From the NCBI GenBank assembly GCA_008931825.1, contig QXVZ01011524.1:1-29429 (forward strand): a DNA stretch of 29,429 nucleotides, in the 5' to 3' direction. Positions within the stretch are counted from its first letter, which is position 1, and every line of letters begins with the position of its first letter. The translations under genes and the position numbers were made by a program. Positions 1 to 10,324 of this stretch are shown here, piece after piece. Under the pieces are notes generated by a model. That model did no database searches and was not told the origin of the DNA. It worked only from the letters and a program-made list of their open reading frames with translations. This DNA comes from Phallusia fumigata (Eukaryota > Chordata > Ascidiacea > Phlebobranchia > Ascidiidae).

Positions 1-94
1 AAGGAATCAGAAATCGTTCTTCCAACTGAAACACAACCTAAGGCGGTAATCCAATCCGCACCGTCTGCAGCAAGTCTACGTCTGCAAGCGAAAT
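1..94 (+). CDS. NLR-A N-terminal exon, 3' end only
   Basis: Frame 1 is open from the first base and ends in the first base of a Cys codon before a gtaaga donor. The residues align with the end of the NLR-C exon at 21839-22181 (shared S-E-I-x-x-P-T-E-T), with the same Cys-splitting phase. The stretch is Pro/Ser/Gln-rich and probably disordered. The exon start lies outside the window. Confidence 0.75.
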
Positions 95-3000
95 GTAAGA
101 ACGTTTTTTTGCGATTCTCCCTTTTCATTCGTTCTGTTTGTTTCTGATTTAAAATTTTTTAACCAGGTTAACTTGATAAAAAAAACCGGCATGGGTGCAA
201 TGTTTGATATAATATAATCGCTTTTTGTAGGTGATGACTTAAAGTCGCGGCTTGACGAGAAAGTTAGAGCAATCGCCACGGAAGAGTCATCGCTTTCTGA
301 GTTTTCCGACCGACCATTAACACCCGTCAGCCTTTCCATAGTCAGTAAACCACAACAAATCGATGACGAGTTTCAAGCAGAAGGACATTATCGCCGTAGA
401 GAGGAACTTGCAAAGGTTTATGAAAGACCAGAGGGTAACATTACCGCTGAGGAAATGTTCGCTCGTGCAAAACGTATTGCACAACAAGAGGCGAAGAGAA
501 AATTCGAAGCGGATGAAATTCAAGCCAAAGAAAACTACATCGAAAAGCAGGGGAACGTTGTAGGTGTAGTTGGACAAGCTGGAATAGGCAAAACCACTTC
601 AGTCAAAAAGTGGGCACTGCAAGCTTTAGATGGACAGTTGTGTGGAAAAATATCCTTCATCTTTTACATTGTGATCAGGTTTGTTTCATTTACCGGAAAG
701 ATGACACTTCTCCAGTTTCTTATCTCCACCATGTTAACGGATTGGAACTGCACACCTGACGAAGCCAAATACATACTTGCTGTCATTTGCAGGGATCCCA
801 ATGNTGTTAGCGGATTGGAACTGCACACCTGACGAAGCAATCAGCATACTTGCTGTCATTTGCAGGGATCCCAATGTTTTGTTGATTTTCGATGGTTTGG
901 ACGAGGCAGCATTTCGGTCCTTTTCGGGTTTAGTCGCGCCTCCATTCATACATTCCAAAAACTGTGCAGAAAGTTACTTGAAGCATTTAGCAGCAGGAAA
1001 CTTGCTTCCGCGTGCTCGAAAGATATTCACATCACGACCAGCTCAACTTTACAATCTCCACACTTCTTACCGACCCAAGTTTATAGTTCAGATACTTGGT
1101 TTGACCTCCAGATCTCAGGATGAACTCGGACGTCAGATTTGTGGAAGCAAATACTGTGCTATACAGCAGAAACTGATGCAAAACAGGAATGTATTTTCAT
1201 ACTGCTATGTTCCTGTCAACTTTATATTGACCCTCAACTATCTTGTGAATTACGATGGAGATATTCAGTCTGTTTCACTAACACGAGTTCTTGCTTTCAC
1301 TTGTGGTCAATACGTGACGACCGATCATCTCAAGGGCCAGAAGTGCCAGTTGGACAAACTGGCTAAAATGGCTTGGGAGGGATTTCAAAACAGCAAGATG
1401 GTATTTGATGCCCAAGACCTAAAAAATGCCGGAATCAGGCCTTTCACAGCCGATGCATTTCTAAACACCTCGGTAACAAGGCAAGTGAATCTGAAGCTGA
1501 CGATATTAGATGGGCACAAGCGTCGATATTTCTCTCACCTTATCTGGCAGGAATTTTTTGCGGCCTTTTACATGATGATGATTATGCCGTTCGCAAAATT
1601 TGTGCGTGTACACAAACAACTTCTTGACGACAGATGGGAAGTTGTTTCCAAGTTTGCATTCGGAATTTGTGATTCTTCAGTCTTCAGTGGACTTAAACAC
1701 CTCGTCCCGTTACGTGCTTGTAAAGATTGGCCACTAAAGAAGTCCTTGCTTTCCAAACTCCTTGAAGCAGAGACAAGGATAAACACAGACAAGTTTAAGC
1801 GAGCTTGTTGTGCCTGGGCTTATGAGTCAAATAATTCTGAAGTCGCTTTGTCAGTTGCCTCTGTAATTCCGGATACGCTCGACTTTTGTAACTCTTTCCT
1901 TCGTCCCTTTGACGGTCCAGTCACCCACCTTATTTCTTCACCCCTCCTCGCAGTTGACATTCAGAATCTTTCGTTCGTGCTTCAACACATGACAAAATCG
2001 GTAATTCTGCAGTTTTTAATCGCGCTAATTGCTCGTAAAAGACTTTTTGTATCAGTCCCCCAAAAGCTAAGCTTGTAGGCTTAAGGTTGCTTACAGTTAT
2101 TTCCTCAATGCCATGTATATTGTACACTATGTTAGCTATCACGAAAATAGGTGGAAGTTTAGTTTACACACTGTATTGCTTACGCATGTAAGTTAAAACG
2201 TCTTTTTAGTCTATCAAGAGGAATAAGAAACATTGTCATTGATGTTGTACCGCAATTTCGCCCTTCCCAGAGTTTAGTCCTGGTCAGGCTAAAACTATAA
2301 GGTTTTTTTAAATCCTTTATACACATTAAAAAAGCCAGGTTGGCATATTTGTGGGGGATTGTAAAAAGTATGCCATATGCTAACTTTGATACAGCTGGAT
2401 TTTATTTGTTGTGTCTTGACCTGTGTATTTTTTTCGCAGAAACTCGACCTTTCGGGCCACAAGTTTGGTAATCTGGGTGCAACATCACTGTCTTATTGCG
2501 TTCACAGCATTCAAGAGCTTGTGCTTGTGAGATGTCAGATCGGATGTGAAGGGGTCGCGCAGTTGTGCATTAAAATGCAGGAACTAAAAAAAGCGGTAAG
2601 GCCCTTCTAAAAAATCAACAGCAACAAAAAGTCTGAGAATGGTGTTTGGCACGTCATAGAGATTTTTTTATGCTATGTGCATTTAACAAGACAAAATTTA
2701 GTATAGGTAACTAAGTGCCTAATGAAACATGAAACAGTTGCTTGATCTGTTTTATTATGTTTGAAACATAACGTGCATTTAAAGTTTCAATTGCGACATC
2801 ATTGGCTTAGGCACTGATACTTTGATGGACAGTTTTGCGTTAGTTGGGTTGGCTGTGGACAGCCAAAAAACGTCATACTTTGGTAGTTTCATGCTTTTCC
2901 GCATTTGTTACAAACTTATATGTTCTCTTTTGCTACATCAGCTGAAGAGACTTGATCTTTCTGACAACAAGATTGGTGATTTGGGGGCAGCTTCACTGGC

Positions 3001-5847
3001 TAGTTGCGTCCACAACATTGAAGAGCTGCTGCTGAGGGCCTGTGAGATCGGAAGCGATGGAGCGGCTCGGCTCAGTGACTTTATACTGGATCTAAAAAAA
3101 TCAGTAAGAAGAACGTACTTGTTGATAATTTGCAATTTACAGCAACCTGAAAGGAGTGACGCAGTACAGAAAAATGACGTCACATGAACTACATGACAGT
3201 ACGACACTTTTCTCTTTTTAACTTGTTCTACTTGTTCTATGGCTTTAACAATTCTCAAAAAGCGTTAATGATAGTAGGTTGTAGCAATCTAAGCGGATCT
3301 GTTACTAAAGCTTTTAAATCTAAAGGTTTTAGGTTAAGCGTTTAGCTCATAAAAAAAATTGGTTGTAACTATTAAGGAAATTGAACACAAAAAGGAAGTT
3401 CAGTCATAGAAACAAATTTGGTTGTGTGCTAAAAGTATATTAGATTGCATTTTTTTATCTTTTTTTTTGTTGCGATTTTACATCCGTTATTTTATGTCAA
3501 CATAAGCTTAAGACACTCGACCTCTCCGGCAACGAGATTGGAAACCCAGGAGCCGCTTCGCTGGCTCGATGCGTTTGCAACATTGAAGAACTGAAGCTGT
3601 GGAAATGCAAGATCGGAACAGATGGTGTCAAGGAACTGTGTACAGCCGTTCACCACCTTCGAAAACCGGTAAGAGCCCAGAAGAATATTACATGTAACTA
3701 GAACAGGCATTTTCACTTTGACTGCGACGTTTTTTATTATCCTACAAATGTAAAGATAAAATTTGCGTTACAGTACAAACAACTCGAAATAGTCTGTGTG
3801 AAAAATGCAAAATTGTCTATGTTACTGTTTTTTTCAATGTGTCACAATTGCAAGAAACTACTTTATTTGGGCCAAAACGCATTGCACCTTTTTACACTTG
3901 TTTCTATATGAACAGTATTTGGATTTTAGATTTAAGTGGTACTGGTGGTATTCCCATGCCACAACCTTCAATTTACTGTTGTTTTACCCCAAGCCAGGTG
4001 TTCCTTTTACCCACTTGCTTGGAAATATATTTGTTTGCTAGTCTTTTGTCACCAGAAATACCATTTTTGTCACCAGAAATATTCTCAAAGACGGATAAAG
4101 ATAAAATGGTTTGAAGTGTTAGGTCATATTATTTAAATGTAGTCACTGTAGTCATTTAATGCTATCAACAAACAGTTTGTATTCGTTTTTGTTCATACGC
4201 ACACATAACTTAAGGCACAACTTTTTTCCAATGGAGCAAAATGCTGCTGTTCACTGAGACAGTTTTCCACCTTTAACGTTGAGATATTAGTCTTGCTGCT
4301 GCCCGGCGCAGCTTGTGGCGTGAAAATAACCAATTAATCAATCAAACTAGGTGCGGAAACGCCGTGTTTGTTTTCACCATTAGCGCAATTGCACATAAAA
4401 TGCCCTAGTCGCGCAACAGCAGATATATGGCGATTAGGGGGTTCCAAAATTCAAGACGAAATGGCCAAAATGTTTAGTTACGCAAGCACGAGGCGTTTCT
4501 GGAGCTAAACAAACGTGTCTTAGTATTTGCGCCATATGTCTGTATTTGTTATAAATTCACAAATGTTATTTTGCATTTACTTCAGCTGAAGAAACTCGAC
4601 CTTTCCTACAACAAGATATTTGATTTGGGCGCAGCATCAGTGGCTGGTTGCCTACACAACGTTGAAGAACTGCTGCTGAGAAGATGTGAGATTCGAAGCG
4701 AAGGAGTCAGCCTGCTCTGCGATTTTGCGCTGGAACTGACAAAACCCGTAAGAAAACTGTTGTAATAGGCGAAACAAAATACGGTTATGTTATTCAATAC
4801 TATTAAAGGATATTTTGGTGATAATTAATGCATGTCAATAATACTTTAACAGAAATGGGATTTTCACATAGAACTGGGTTGTCAACAAAACCTTTGCCTA
4901 GCTTTTAACATTTTTGGGCGCTTATTTCAATATTCCTAAAACGTTGTTTCTATAGCAGTTGTTCCTAAAATAGGTCCGCCAAACCCTGTCCGAAAATGTT
5001 TGGGTTTGTTGTTAAACGGGGAGCAAATTACTAACTAACGTGAAGCAAATTACTAACTAAGTTTAAATACATCAAATGGATATTGGTTTTGTTAAATAGC
5101 TTCGGAAAAAAAATTAAAGGACCTTTCGTAGATTGGATTGGCCAAAAACTCTCACTTTTCGTCTTTGACTTTTACGTGTGTGGCGTTTCTGCATTAACAG
5201 TTGAAGAAACTTGACCTCTCCCGCAACAAAATCGGCAATCCGGGGGCGGCTTGTCTTGCTTGTTGCGTCCACAACTTTAACGAGCTGGTGCTGAGGGAAT
5301 GCGAGATCGAAAGCGAAGGCATAACGCTACTGTTCATGAAAGTCCGACAACTGAAAAAAACAGTGAGAAAACTTGCAGAAAATTTATTTAGAAACGCATG
5401 TGCCTTACTAATGTTGAGAAAGTTCCAATAGATCTTGCGTCAGTCGCGAGTTGAGTTTATTTCGCTTGGTAAAAGGAAACATAACGACATAATATGCCGG
5501 AGATAGCTGCGCAACGTAAGAACGTTTTAAGGCGCAAAAATCACAATTAGTTAAGTATAGTTCATAACTAGCTGCTGCCGTAATTACGTATCAATTGACC
5601 CAATTGTTGTTCAAGTTTCAACAATCTCTTGAAAAAGGCTAAATAGTGTCTTTCTACTTCATGCTTAGTTTGTGTAGCGACTGTTTATCATGTTTACCTC
5701 GTCGTTGTTTAGATGGAAATTCTGGATCTATATGGGAACCATCTGACTGACAAAAGTGCTGAGTCATTGACCCGATGCGCTCACAAGATCAAGCAATTGA
5801 ATGTGTTGGGTAACCGCTTTACGACAGTTGGGAAGAACNAAATATGA
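1..5847 (+). CDS. NLR-A: NACHT-LRR immune receptor, 5'-truncated by the window
   Basis: Spliced gene built from exons 1-94, 231-2000, 2440-2595, 2942-3103, 3507-3668, 4586-4747, 5201-5362 and 5713-5847, all GT-AG with compatible phases. The first junction splits a Cys codon (T|GT); every later junction is phase 0. The product is a cytosolic NLR-type receptor: NACHT ATPase, winged-helix region, then about 11 ribonuclease-inhibitor-type LRRs. NLRs of this type typically oligomerise after ligand sensing through the LRRs. The N-terminal exon is cut by the window start, so the likely RHIM-like exon seen in the two paralogs lies upstream. A 73-nt insertion (72-nt duplication plus N) at 732-804 breaks the frame; without it the visible product is about 909 residues. 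A second N at 5839 leaves the last residues uncertain. The family is sure; the ligand is unknown. Confidence 0.88.
231..2000 (+). CDS. NLR-A NACHT and winged-helix exon, with frame-breaking insertion
   Basis: A single large exon encodes a charged linker (EEMFARAKR), Walker A GQAGIGKTT at 572-598, Walker B LLIFDGLDEA from about 879, the downstream IFTSRPAQL strand, and the winged-helix end motif FSHLIWQEFFAA common to NLRs. It starts after ttttgtag and ends at a gtaatt donor in phase 0. The frame of the first part (codons from 233) and of the second part (codons from multiples of 3) differ by one because of the 73-nt insertion at 732-804. The two halves align end to end with the single open frames of NLR-B and NLR-C, so they are one exon and not two genes. 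Restored length is 565 codons, close to 542 and 551 in the paralogs. Confidence 0.9.
732..876 (+). repeat. 72-bp imperfect direct duplication around a single N
   Basis: Bases 732-803 and 805-876 are near-identical copies, differing for example at TTAACGG/TTAGCGG and GCCAAATACA/GCAATCAGCA, separated by an N at 804. Both paralogs have one copy here. The 73-nt period shifts the reading frame by one. It fits two overlapping haplotype contigs joined without collapsing the overlap. Confidence 0.85.
2001..2439 (+). other. NLR-A intron between NACHT exon and first LRR exon
   Basis: Donor gtaatt at 2001, acceptor ttttcgcag ending at 2439, phase 0. No coding exon or recognisable element is visible inside. 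Confidence 0.7.
2440..2595 (+). CDS. NLR-A double-LRR exon 1 (156 nt)
   Basis: Encodes 52 residues in phase 0/0 with KLDLSGHKFGNLGATSLSYC and then ELVLVRCQIGCEGVAQLC, two ribonuclease-inhibitor-type LRRs. It lacks the first two codons (Leu-Lys) found in the other 54-codon LRR exons, so either its acceptor has moved or six bases were lost. Confidence 0.88.
2942..3103 (+). CDS. NLR-A double-LRR exon 2 (162 nt)
   Basis: Exactly 54 codons, phase 0/0, bounded by a tacatcag acceptor and gtaaga donor. It starts LKRLDLSDNKIGDLGAASLA and continues with a second repeat ELLLRACEIGSDGAARL. The LxxLDLSxNxIGxxGAxxL pattern is the RI-like LRR consensus used in NLR C-termini. Confidence 0.92.
3507..3668 (+). 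CDS. NLR-A double-LRR exon 3 (162 nt)
   Basis: 54 codons, phase 0/0. It starts LKTLDLSGNEIGNPGAASLA; the second repeat is ELKLWKCKIGTDGVKELC. The acceptor is cataag, with a poor pyrimidine tract immediately before it but a T-rich run about 50 nt upstream. Confidence 0.9.
3669..4585 (+). other. Long NLR-A intron (917 nt)
   Basis: Bounded by gtaaga and cttcag in phase 0, this is the longest intron of NLR-A. It holds a short direct repeat at about 4046-4082 (gtcaccagaaat twice). I see no further LRR exon and no recognisable transposon. Confidence 0.6.
4586..4747 (+). CDS. NLR-A double-LRR exon 4 (162 nt)
   Basis: 54 codons, phase 0/0. It starts LKKLDLSYNKIFDLGAASVA with second repeat ELLLRRCEIRSEGVSLLC. 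Acceptor ttcag, donor gtaaga. Confidence 0.92.
5201..5362 (+). CDS. NLR-A double-LRR exon 5 (162 nt)
   Basis: 54 codons, phase 0/0. It starts LKKLDLSRNKIGNPGAACLA with second repeat ELVLRECEIESEGITLL. Acceptor ttaacag, donor gtgaga. It is closest in sequence to the single LRR exon of NLR-C (24254-24415), which shares SRNKIGN and the REC-I-SEGI block. Confidence 0.92.
5713..5847 (+). CDS. NLR-A terminal LRR exon
   Basis: Follows a tttag acceptor in phase 0 and reads MEILDLYGNHLTDKSAESL, then a shorter second repeat, matching the last exon of NLR-C. An N at 5839 occupies the first base of codon 43; taken as one base, the exon stops at TGA 5845-5847. If the N is spurious, the frame runs on to a TAA at about 5888. 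The exon is real; its exact end is not fixed. Confidence 0.75.
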   Translation: MEILDLYGNHLTDKSAESLTRCAHKIKQLNVLGNRFTTVGKNXI

Positions 5848-6129
5848 GATGCGTACATTACAGCAAAGGCACAGAAATGTAGGCTGCTAACATAAAAAAA
5901 ATGGCTGTAACAATTTTGTGATTAACTGTGTTGTATTCTTCGAGAGGTATGTTGTAAACAAACACAAGTAAAATGTAATGAATGAACTAAACACAGACAG
6001 AGTCCTACATGGATAAAAGATTGATAATTAACATTGCAAGGCACAACACAAGATTAAGAACTACTGTAATTATTAATGCCATCATCCAACAGGGAGGGAG
6101 TGAATTTAGCAAAATGTTTTATACTGAAC

Positions 6130-6135
6130 AATAAA
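6130..6135 (+). terminator. Possible poly(A) signal of NLR-A
   Basis: AATAAA lies about 280 nt after the NLR-A stop and is followed by A/T-rich sequence. It is a six-base motif in AT-rich DNA, so it is only a candidate. Confidence 0.35.
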
Positions 6136-6932
6136 GCTGCAGTCAAGACACAAAAATATGTGGCGATTTCGACATGAAATAATTTGGTAAATAACCCTGC
6201 GGTTACCATTTTTGTGTTTGTTGCACAATTTTAAGTTATGTTAAACAACAATTTTGTTGTAGATTTGCTCTTAATCTTACAACCAAAAGTCCATCTTGCT
6301 ATGATCAGTTGAGGCAAACTGGAGTAGTTGTTTTACCATAAAAAGTGTTAATTGATTACAGGTTGTACTTTTATTGGTATATAATCATATTTGTTCATTA
6401 TATGAGATGAAGAGTAAATATAATTTATTGCAACATTTACCTTTTTGAATTTAGCCCATATTGAATCTGTTTTTGTTGTAGATTTGCAGTTCTTGCTGTG
6501 GTGGCTAAAAGTTTATCACAAGTCGCACAATGTTGGCAAATATGTTATAAATTCTACTTCACCCAACTGATAAACTCTCACATAAATTTGAATCTATGCA
6601 CAAAAATAAATTTAAAATTTGCTCCACAAACTTTGTGGGTAGGGATAGCAATGCAAAGTAACAAATGGAACTTAAACAAGGGAGATGAAGGAAACAGCAA
6701 AGTTTGTTTTAATGATGCACAAACGGTTTGATACATGGACACCAAAATTGGGAAAGGAAAACTGCTACTTAAGTTTATGCGCGAATCAATGGCTACAGAA
6801 TTTACACATCGCTTTGCCACATACACGATGTAGCTGTGCAGTTGTTAAAACTAGGCACGCAAGAAAATGATTTCTCTTTACCCTGCCAAAAAGCGCACTG
6901 CTACACCTTCACTGTTTAATGCTGTAAAAATG

Positions 6933-7017
6933 ACATGTTGAAATAAGAAACAAACCTGCCTGGATTAATAAGAAACAAACATGTTGAAGTAAGAAAGAAA
7001 CCTGTTGAAGTAAGACC
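6933..7017. repeat. Degenerate short tandem repeat
   Basis: About four imperfect copies of a unit of roughly 20 bp built on atgttgaagtaagaaac / aaacctg. No function is evident. Confidence 0.6.
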
Positions 7018-7883
7018 AACGTTACCGCTCAAGTTAGATGTTCATGAAAGCGTTTCAGGGGAGTCTGGACACTGTCTCATGCTAAAATATACTCAGAAAA
7101 ACTGATTTTACTCAAGTCGTACTTAAAGTTATAAACCCACAACGCGTTTTGGGTGAAACCAAACGTCGTTTGCAAGTGGTTGGTTTCTTGTTTCATGTAA
7201 CGGTTTCTACCTAAACACTAGATGGCGCGATTAAGCAGGTAACTTTAATTTATGAGTGTGACTCACAAATCACGGCGTTTACGGATACTGACTATCACGG
7301 GGCATCCGGGACATTGCATTTGGCACAGTTGAGTGAACATGTCTAATCTTTATATCCTTGAGCTTTTGGAGGGTCTTTGAAGACTTAGGAGAAAGAGTTT
7401 GTTAGGCAGAAAGTACGGCTGGTAGAGTTTTTGACATGCTGATGTTGTTATAAGAAGTCTGGCACTCTGTTGGTTAAAGTTCGACTTGTTTTTGTAAACT
7501 AGTTTGTCATTGAGAAACACTTTGTTTAGTGGGCTGCTTATTTTTCTACTGCTTTTTGTTGAAAAATGCATTAGCTTTGTGTTCAGTTGGTAAATTAGTC
7601 AGCAGGTTCTTTGTTAAATTTAAACTTGACTTTGTCAAAGATAACACAAGGCTGTGTGAGCCACAGAATCCTGCATTGAAGTAATGACTCTTCAGGATTG
7701 TTCTGTTTTCTACTCTGTTTAGCATTGAATCAGCGTGTTGTGGTATTTACGTAATTTTATTAACGTTTACCTTTAAACTTGGTTTTATTACATAGCATCA
7801 AACTTACATTCACACGGTCTGGCTATAGGTTTTATAACAGCAATATAAGCCGTGTTAAAAGCGGGCGAAGGACTTGTTCGTTT

Positions 7884-8244
7884 ATGTTGGTTTATTATTT
7901 TGCGAGCCGAGATATTTTGCGAAGCAAATATGCGTTTTTGTTCGTTTCGAGTCGAATGTTTTTCTAGTCTTTGAGGATACACGGTCTGATGGCAGTCAAA
8001 GCGGCCGTCACGCCGCCGTCTGGGCACGTACACGAAATGCGTTCCTCCTTCATGTGTGTTCTATATTTGGTGAATTTAAAGTATACTGTTAATTGTCAAC
8101 CAATTATATCAACTTACATACATGACCCTAGCTTGCCGATAAGGTTTGTTTTTCACGCCCCCTGTTTTATTAAGTCTCTAACCCATGTTGGTTTATTATT
8201 TTGCGGGCCGATATATTTTTCAAAGCAAATTTGCGCTTCTACTT
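7884..8244. repeat. Diverged 60-bp direct repeat pair
   Basis: The segments 7884-7945 and 8185-8244 both begin atgttggtttattattttgc and stay alignable for about 60 bp, including gaagcaaat/aaagcaaat. The offset is 301 bp. No coding function is visible. Confidence 0.55.
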
Positions 8245-9503
8245 TTTTGCTTCGCCCGAAGAATTATTTGTTCCGCAGGGGCCATGTAACTTACTGAAAC
8301 GTACTGAATTAAAGTCTTCTTTCCAGCGATTTGAATCAAACTATTGAGCCAGCGTCTTGCTGAACGGGAATGGTTGGAAGACTATCTCAGATTCGGCGCT
8401 GTGTCTTTGGCAGAGGTGGTGCGCTAATTTTTTGTAATTGTAACTCAAGTAGTTCATGTTGTGGTAGGTTAAACTTTTAGATACATTAGTTCATTCTCGA
8501 AATGCTTTGTTATCATTTTTATCCCTTATCATTTTTTCAGTTTTTGTCAAAAAAGAATAAAACAATTTGTAAAACGCAGCAAATTTATCTGACCTTGCGT
8601 TTTTGTTTCTGAAATGCAAACGTTGACATATGTTGAAACAAAGTATGACAAAAAAGTTTCATGAGAAGAGTTTAGTTGCCCCATGAATACGACTAGTGTT
8701 GTGGTTCTCTGTAAGTTTTATAGTGAGGGCGAAAAGTTGACTTATTGGCGTGTCTTCCCTTTTTGAGATCAATAAAATGCAACTTGATCTGAGTCGTCAA
8801 ACGACGCGACGCTTGACGGACAATGTTACGGGCCATGGTGTATACAAGCCGGCGTCCGTAGACACGCAGTTGTCTTGCAACAGGTGTAACTTGATATGAA
8901 ATGAATGGGTGGTTGGGTGAGAAACCTTCAAACTACGTTGGTCGCTTTTGTTCGGTAAAATTGCCAATACAGAAGTAAACCAAGAATGAGTTGTTTTAAA
9001 TTCACTGCTCTCCCTTGTATGCCAAAGCAAGTTGAATGAACGTTTATTTGGCGTTAGCAACGCCGAACGACCACGAAGGACAAAGTACTTCAAATTGAGT
9101 AAAACCATCGCAGTCTGTGAAAAAAATGGGACAACCACTGTCCTTATTTTAATGTCATTTTATTTGTGCCCACAAACCCACAGAAGTGTTTACGGCGGTT
9201 AGCAACAACACAAAATAAAAACCACAATGGTTGTCGTAATTGCTAATGTCTTTGATTCTGGGAGAAGGGGTAAATCTATGTTTGCCTCAGTTTGCACTTG
9301 TTCTAAACCGTTTTGCGTTGCCATGTCTTTTATTCTGTGCTTACTTGTAGAGTAGTGTTTTAAAGACTTTTACAAGTAGCTTTAGTAGTTTGCTTATAAT
9401 TATTTTTTTAATAGTTTGCTTATAACTGTTAAAATTGAAAACTTGTAAAAGCTTAAATTAGACACGCAGGCTATATTTGTATGAGGTCAATCAACCAAGC
9501 CGG

Positions 9504-9511
9504 TATAAATA
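9504..9511 (+). promoter_or_regulatory. TATA-like box upstream of NLR-B
   Basis: TATAAATA followed by further TA repeats, about 560 nt before the first NLR-B start codon. It could be the core promoter if the intervening sequence is an outron or 5' leader. In AT-rich DNA such a match can be chance. Confidence 0.3.
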
Positions 9512-10021
9512 TATATACTTCCTTTCAAGGTACAGGCTTTGTAACTATAAGACGGGTCAACTTTATTGTATTACAGCTAGTTTACTGCAACGAACGTAGC
9601 GGCCCAATTTTGTTGAAGCAAAGATTAATTAGTTAATGATTTTTTGAAGGAAAACTATTAGTTGGTGTTTCAGGCAAGTTTAGGTCATCTTTGTTGCATA
9701 AAGACCCGGCTAAAGCTTTCCACTAACAGCTTGGATGTGCACAGAGTGTTATTTAAAAAGTTTTGTTACGACACGAAGCTAAGTTTTACTACACGCAACA
9801 TAGGCTGCGAACAGGTAGACGTTGAACATAAATCGTTACACATGCTCTGCACATTAAAAGTTTGTTGGTCTCGCTCGAGGTGTTCTCGTGGCTTGTGACA
9901 AATGAATATTATCAACACAATTAAGTACAGTTGTTTAACCAGCAACGTGCCACCTAGCTACCTGCAAAGCAGGACGAGTATATCTTTTTTTAAAATAAAA
10001 TCGTAACGATTTGCTTTTACG

Positions 10022-10033
10022 CTTGTTTTGCAG
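10022..10033 (+). promoter_or_regulatory. Splice acceptor just before NLR-B start (cis or spliced-leader trans)
   Basis: A pyrimidine-rich cttgttttgcag ends at 10033, 33 nt before the ATG at 10067. No upstream coding exon is evident. It could take a non-coding first exon or, if this is an ascidian, a spliced leader. NLR-C has an equivalent site. Confidence 0.4.
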
Positions 10034-10066
10034 AGAAAAGGCAATCATGTTTCATAGTTTGTAGAA

Positions 10067-10324
10067 ATGGAAAACGGGTGTAAAAAACCCGAATTCGGCG
10101 ATGTACTATCCCGAGACAGACCTCACCAAAGACCGAATGATGATGATATTCAATCCAGCTCACCCAAAGGACCGAATGATGATGATCTCCAATCCAGCTC
10201 ACCCAAAGGACCGAATGATGATGATCTCCAATCCAGCTCACCCAAAGAAACGGACAGTGTTGTACCCCAATCTCGTCCAACCCAAATGTGCCCAGTCAAT
10301 CAAGAGAACACAGTTGTAAACATT
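10067..10324 (+). CDS. NLR-B exon 1: disordered head with 13-residue tandem repeat
   Basis: Starts with ATG at 10067 and ends in phase 0 at a strong gtaagt donor. The 86 residues are hydrophilic, rich in Pro, Asp and Ser, with three copies of a PNDDDxQSSSPKx unit, and end in a Val-rich segment (NTVVNI) that matches NVVIAL at the end of NLR-C exon 1. It is likely disordered; the Ser/Pro/Asp runs would suit phosphorylation or adaptor docking, but this is inference. A five-codon upstream ORF (10047-10064) ends two bases before the start. Confidence 0.75.

Larger units (their letters stand above)
5848..10033. other. Intergenic region between NLR-A and NLR-B (about 4.2 kb)
   Basis: I find no convincing coding exon here on either strand; the open frames are short, AT-biased and without domain motifs. 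Visible items are a possible poly(A) signal for NLR-A, degenerate tandem repeats at 6933-7017, a diverged direct repeat (7884-7945 and 8185-8244), an 11-bp inverted repeat (9367-9377 and 9441-9451), and a TATA-like box at 9504. Confidence 0.6.

Noticed and set aside
455-2078. Two separate overlapping genes in the NLR-A NACHT region
   Set aside because: The two frames are halves of one exon separated by the N-flanked duplication; paralogs show a single frame.
3905-3970. LRR-like words (LDLSGTGGI) in the long NLR-A intron
   Set aside because: No flanking LRR consensus, no suitable 54-codon frame and no good splice sites; probably chance.
8797-9138. 113-codon minus-strand frame
   Set aside because: No motif, no family resemblance and no neighbouring exons.
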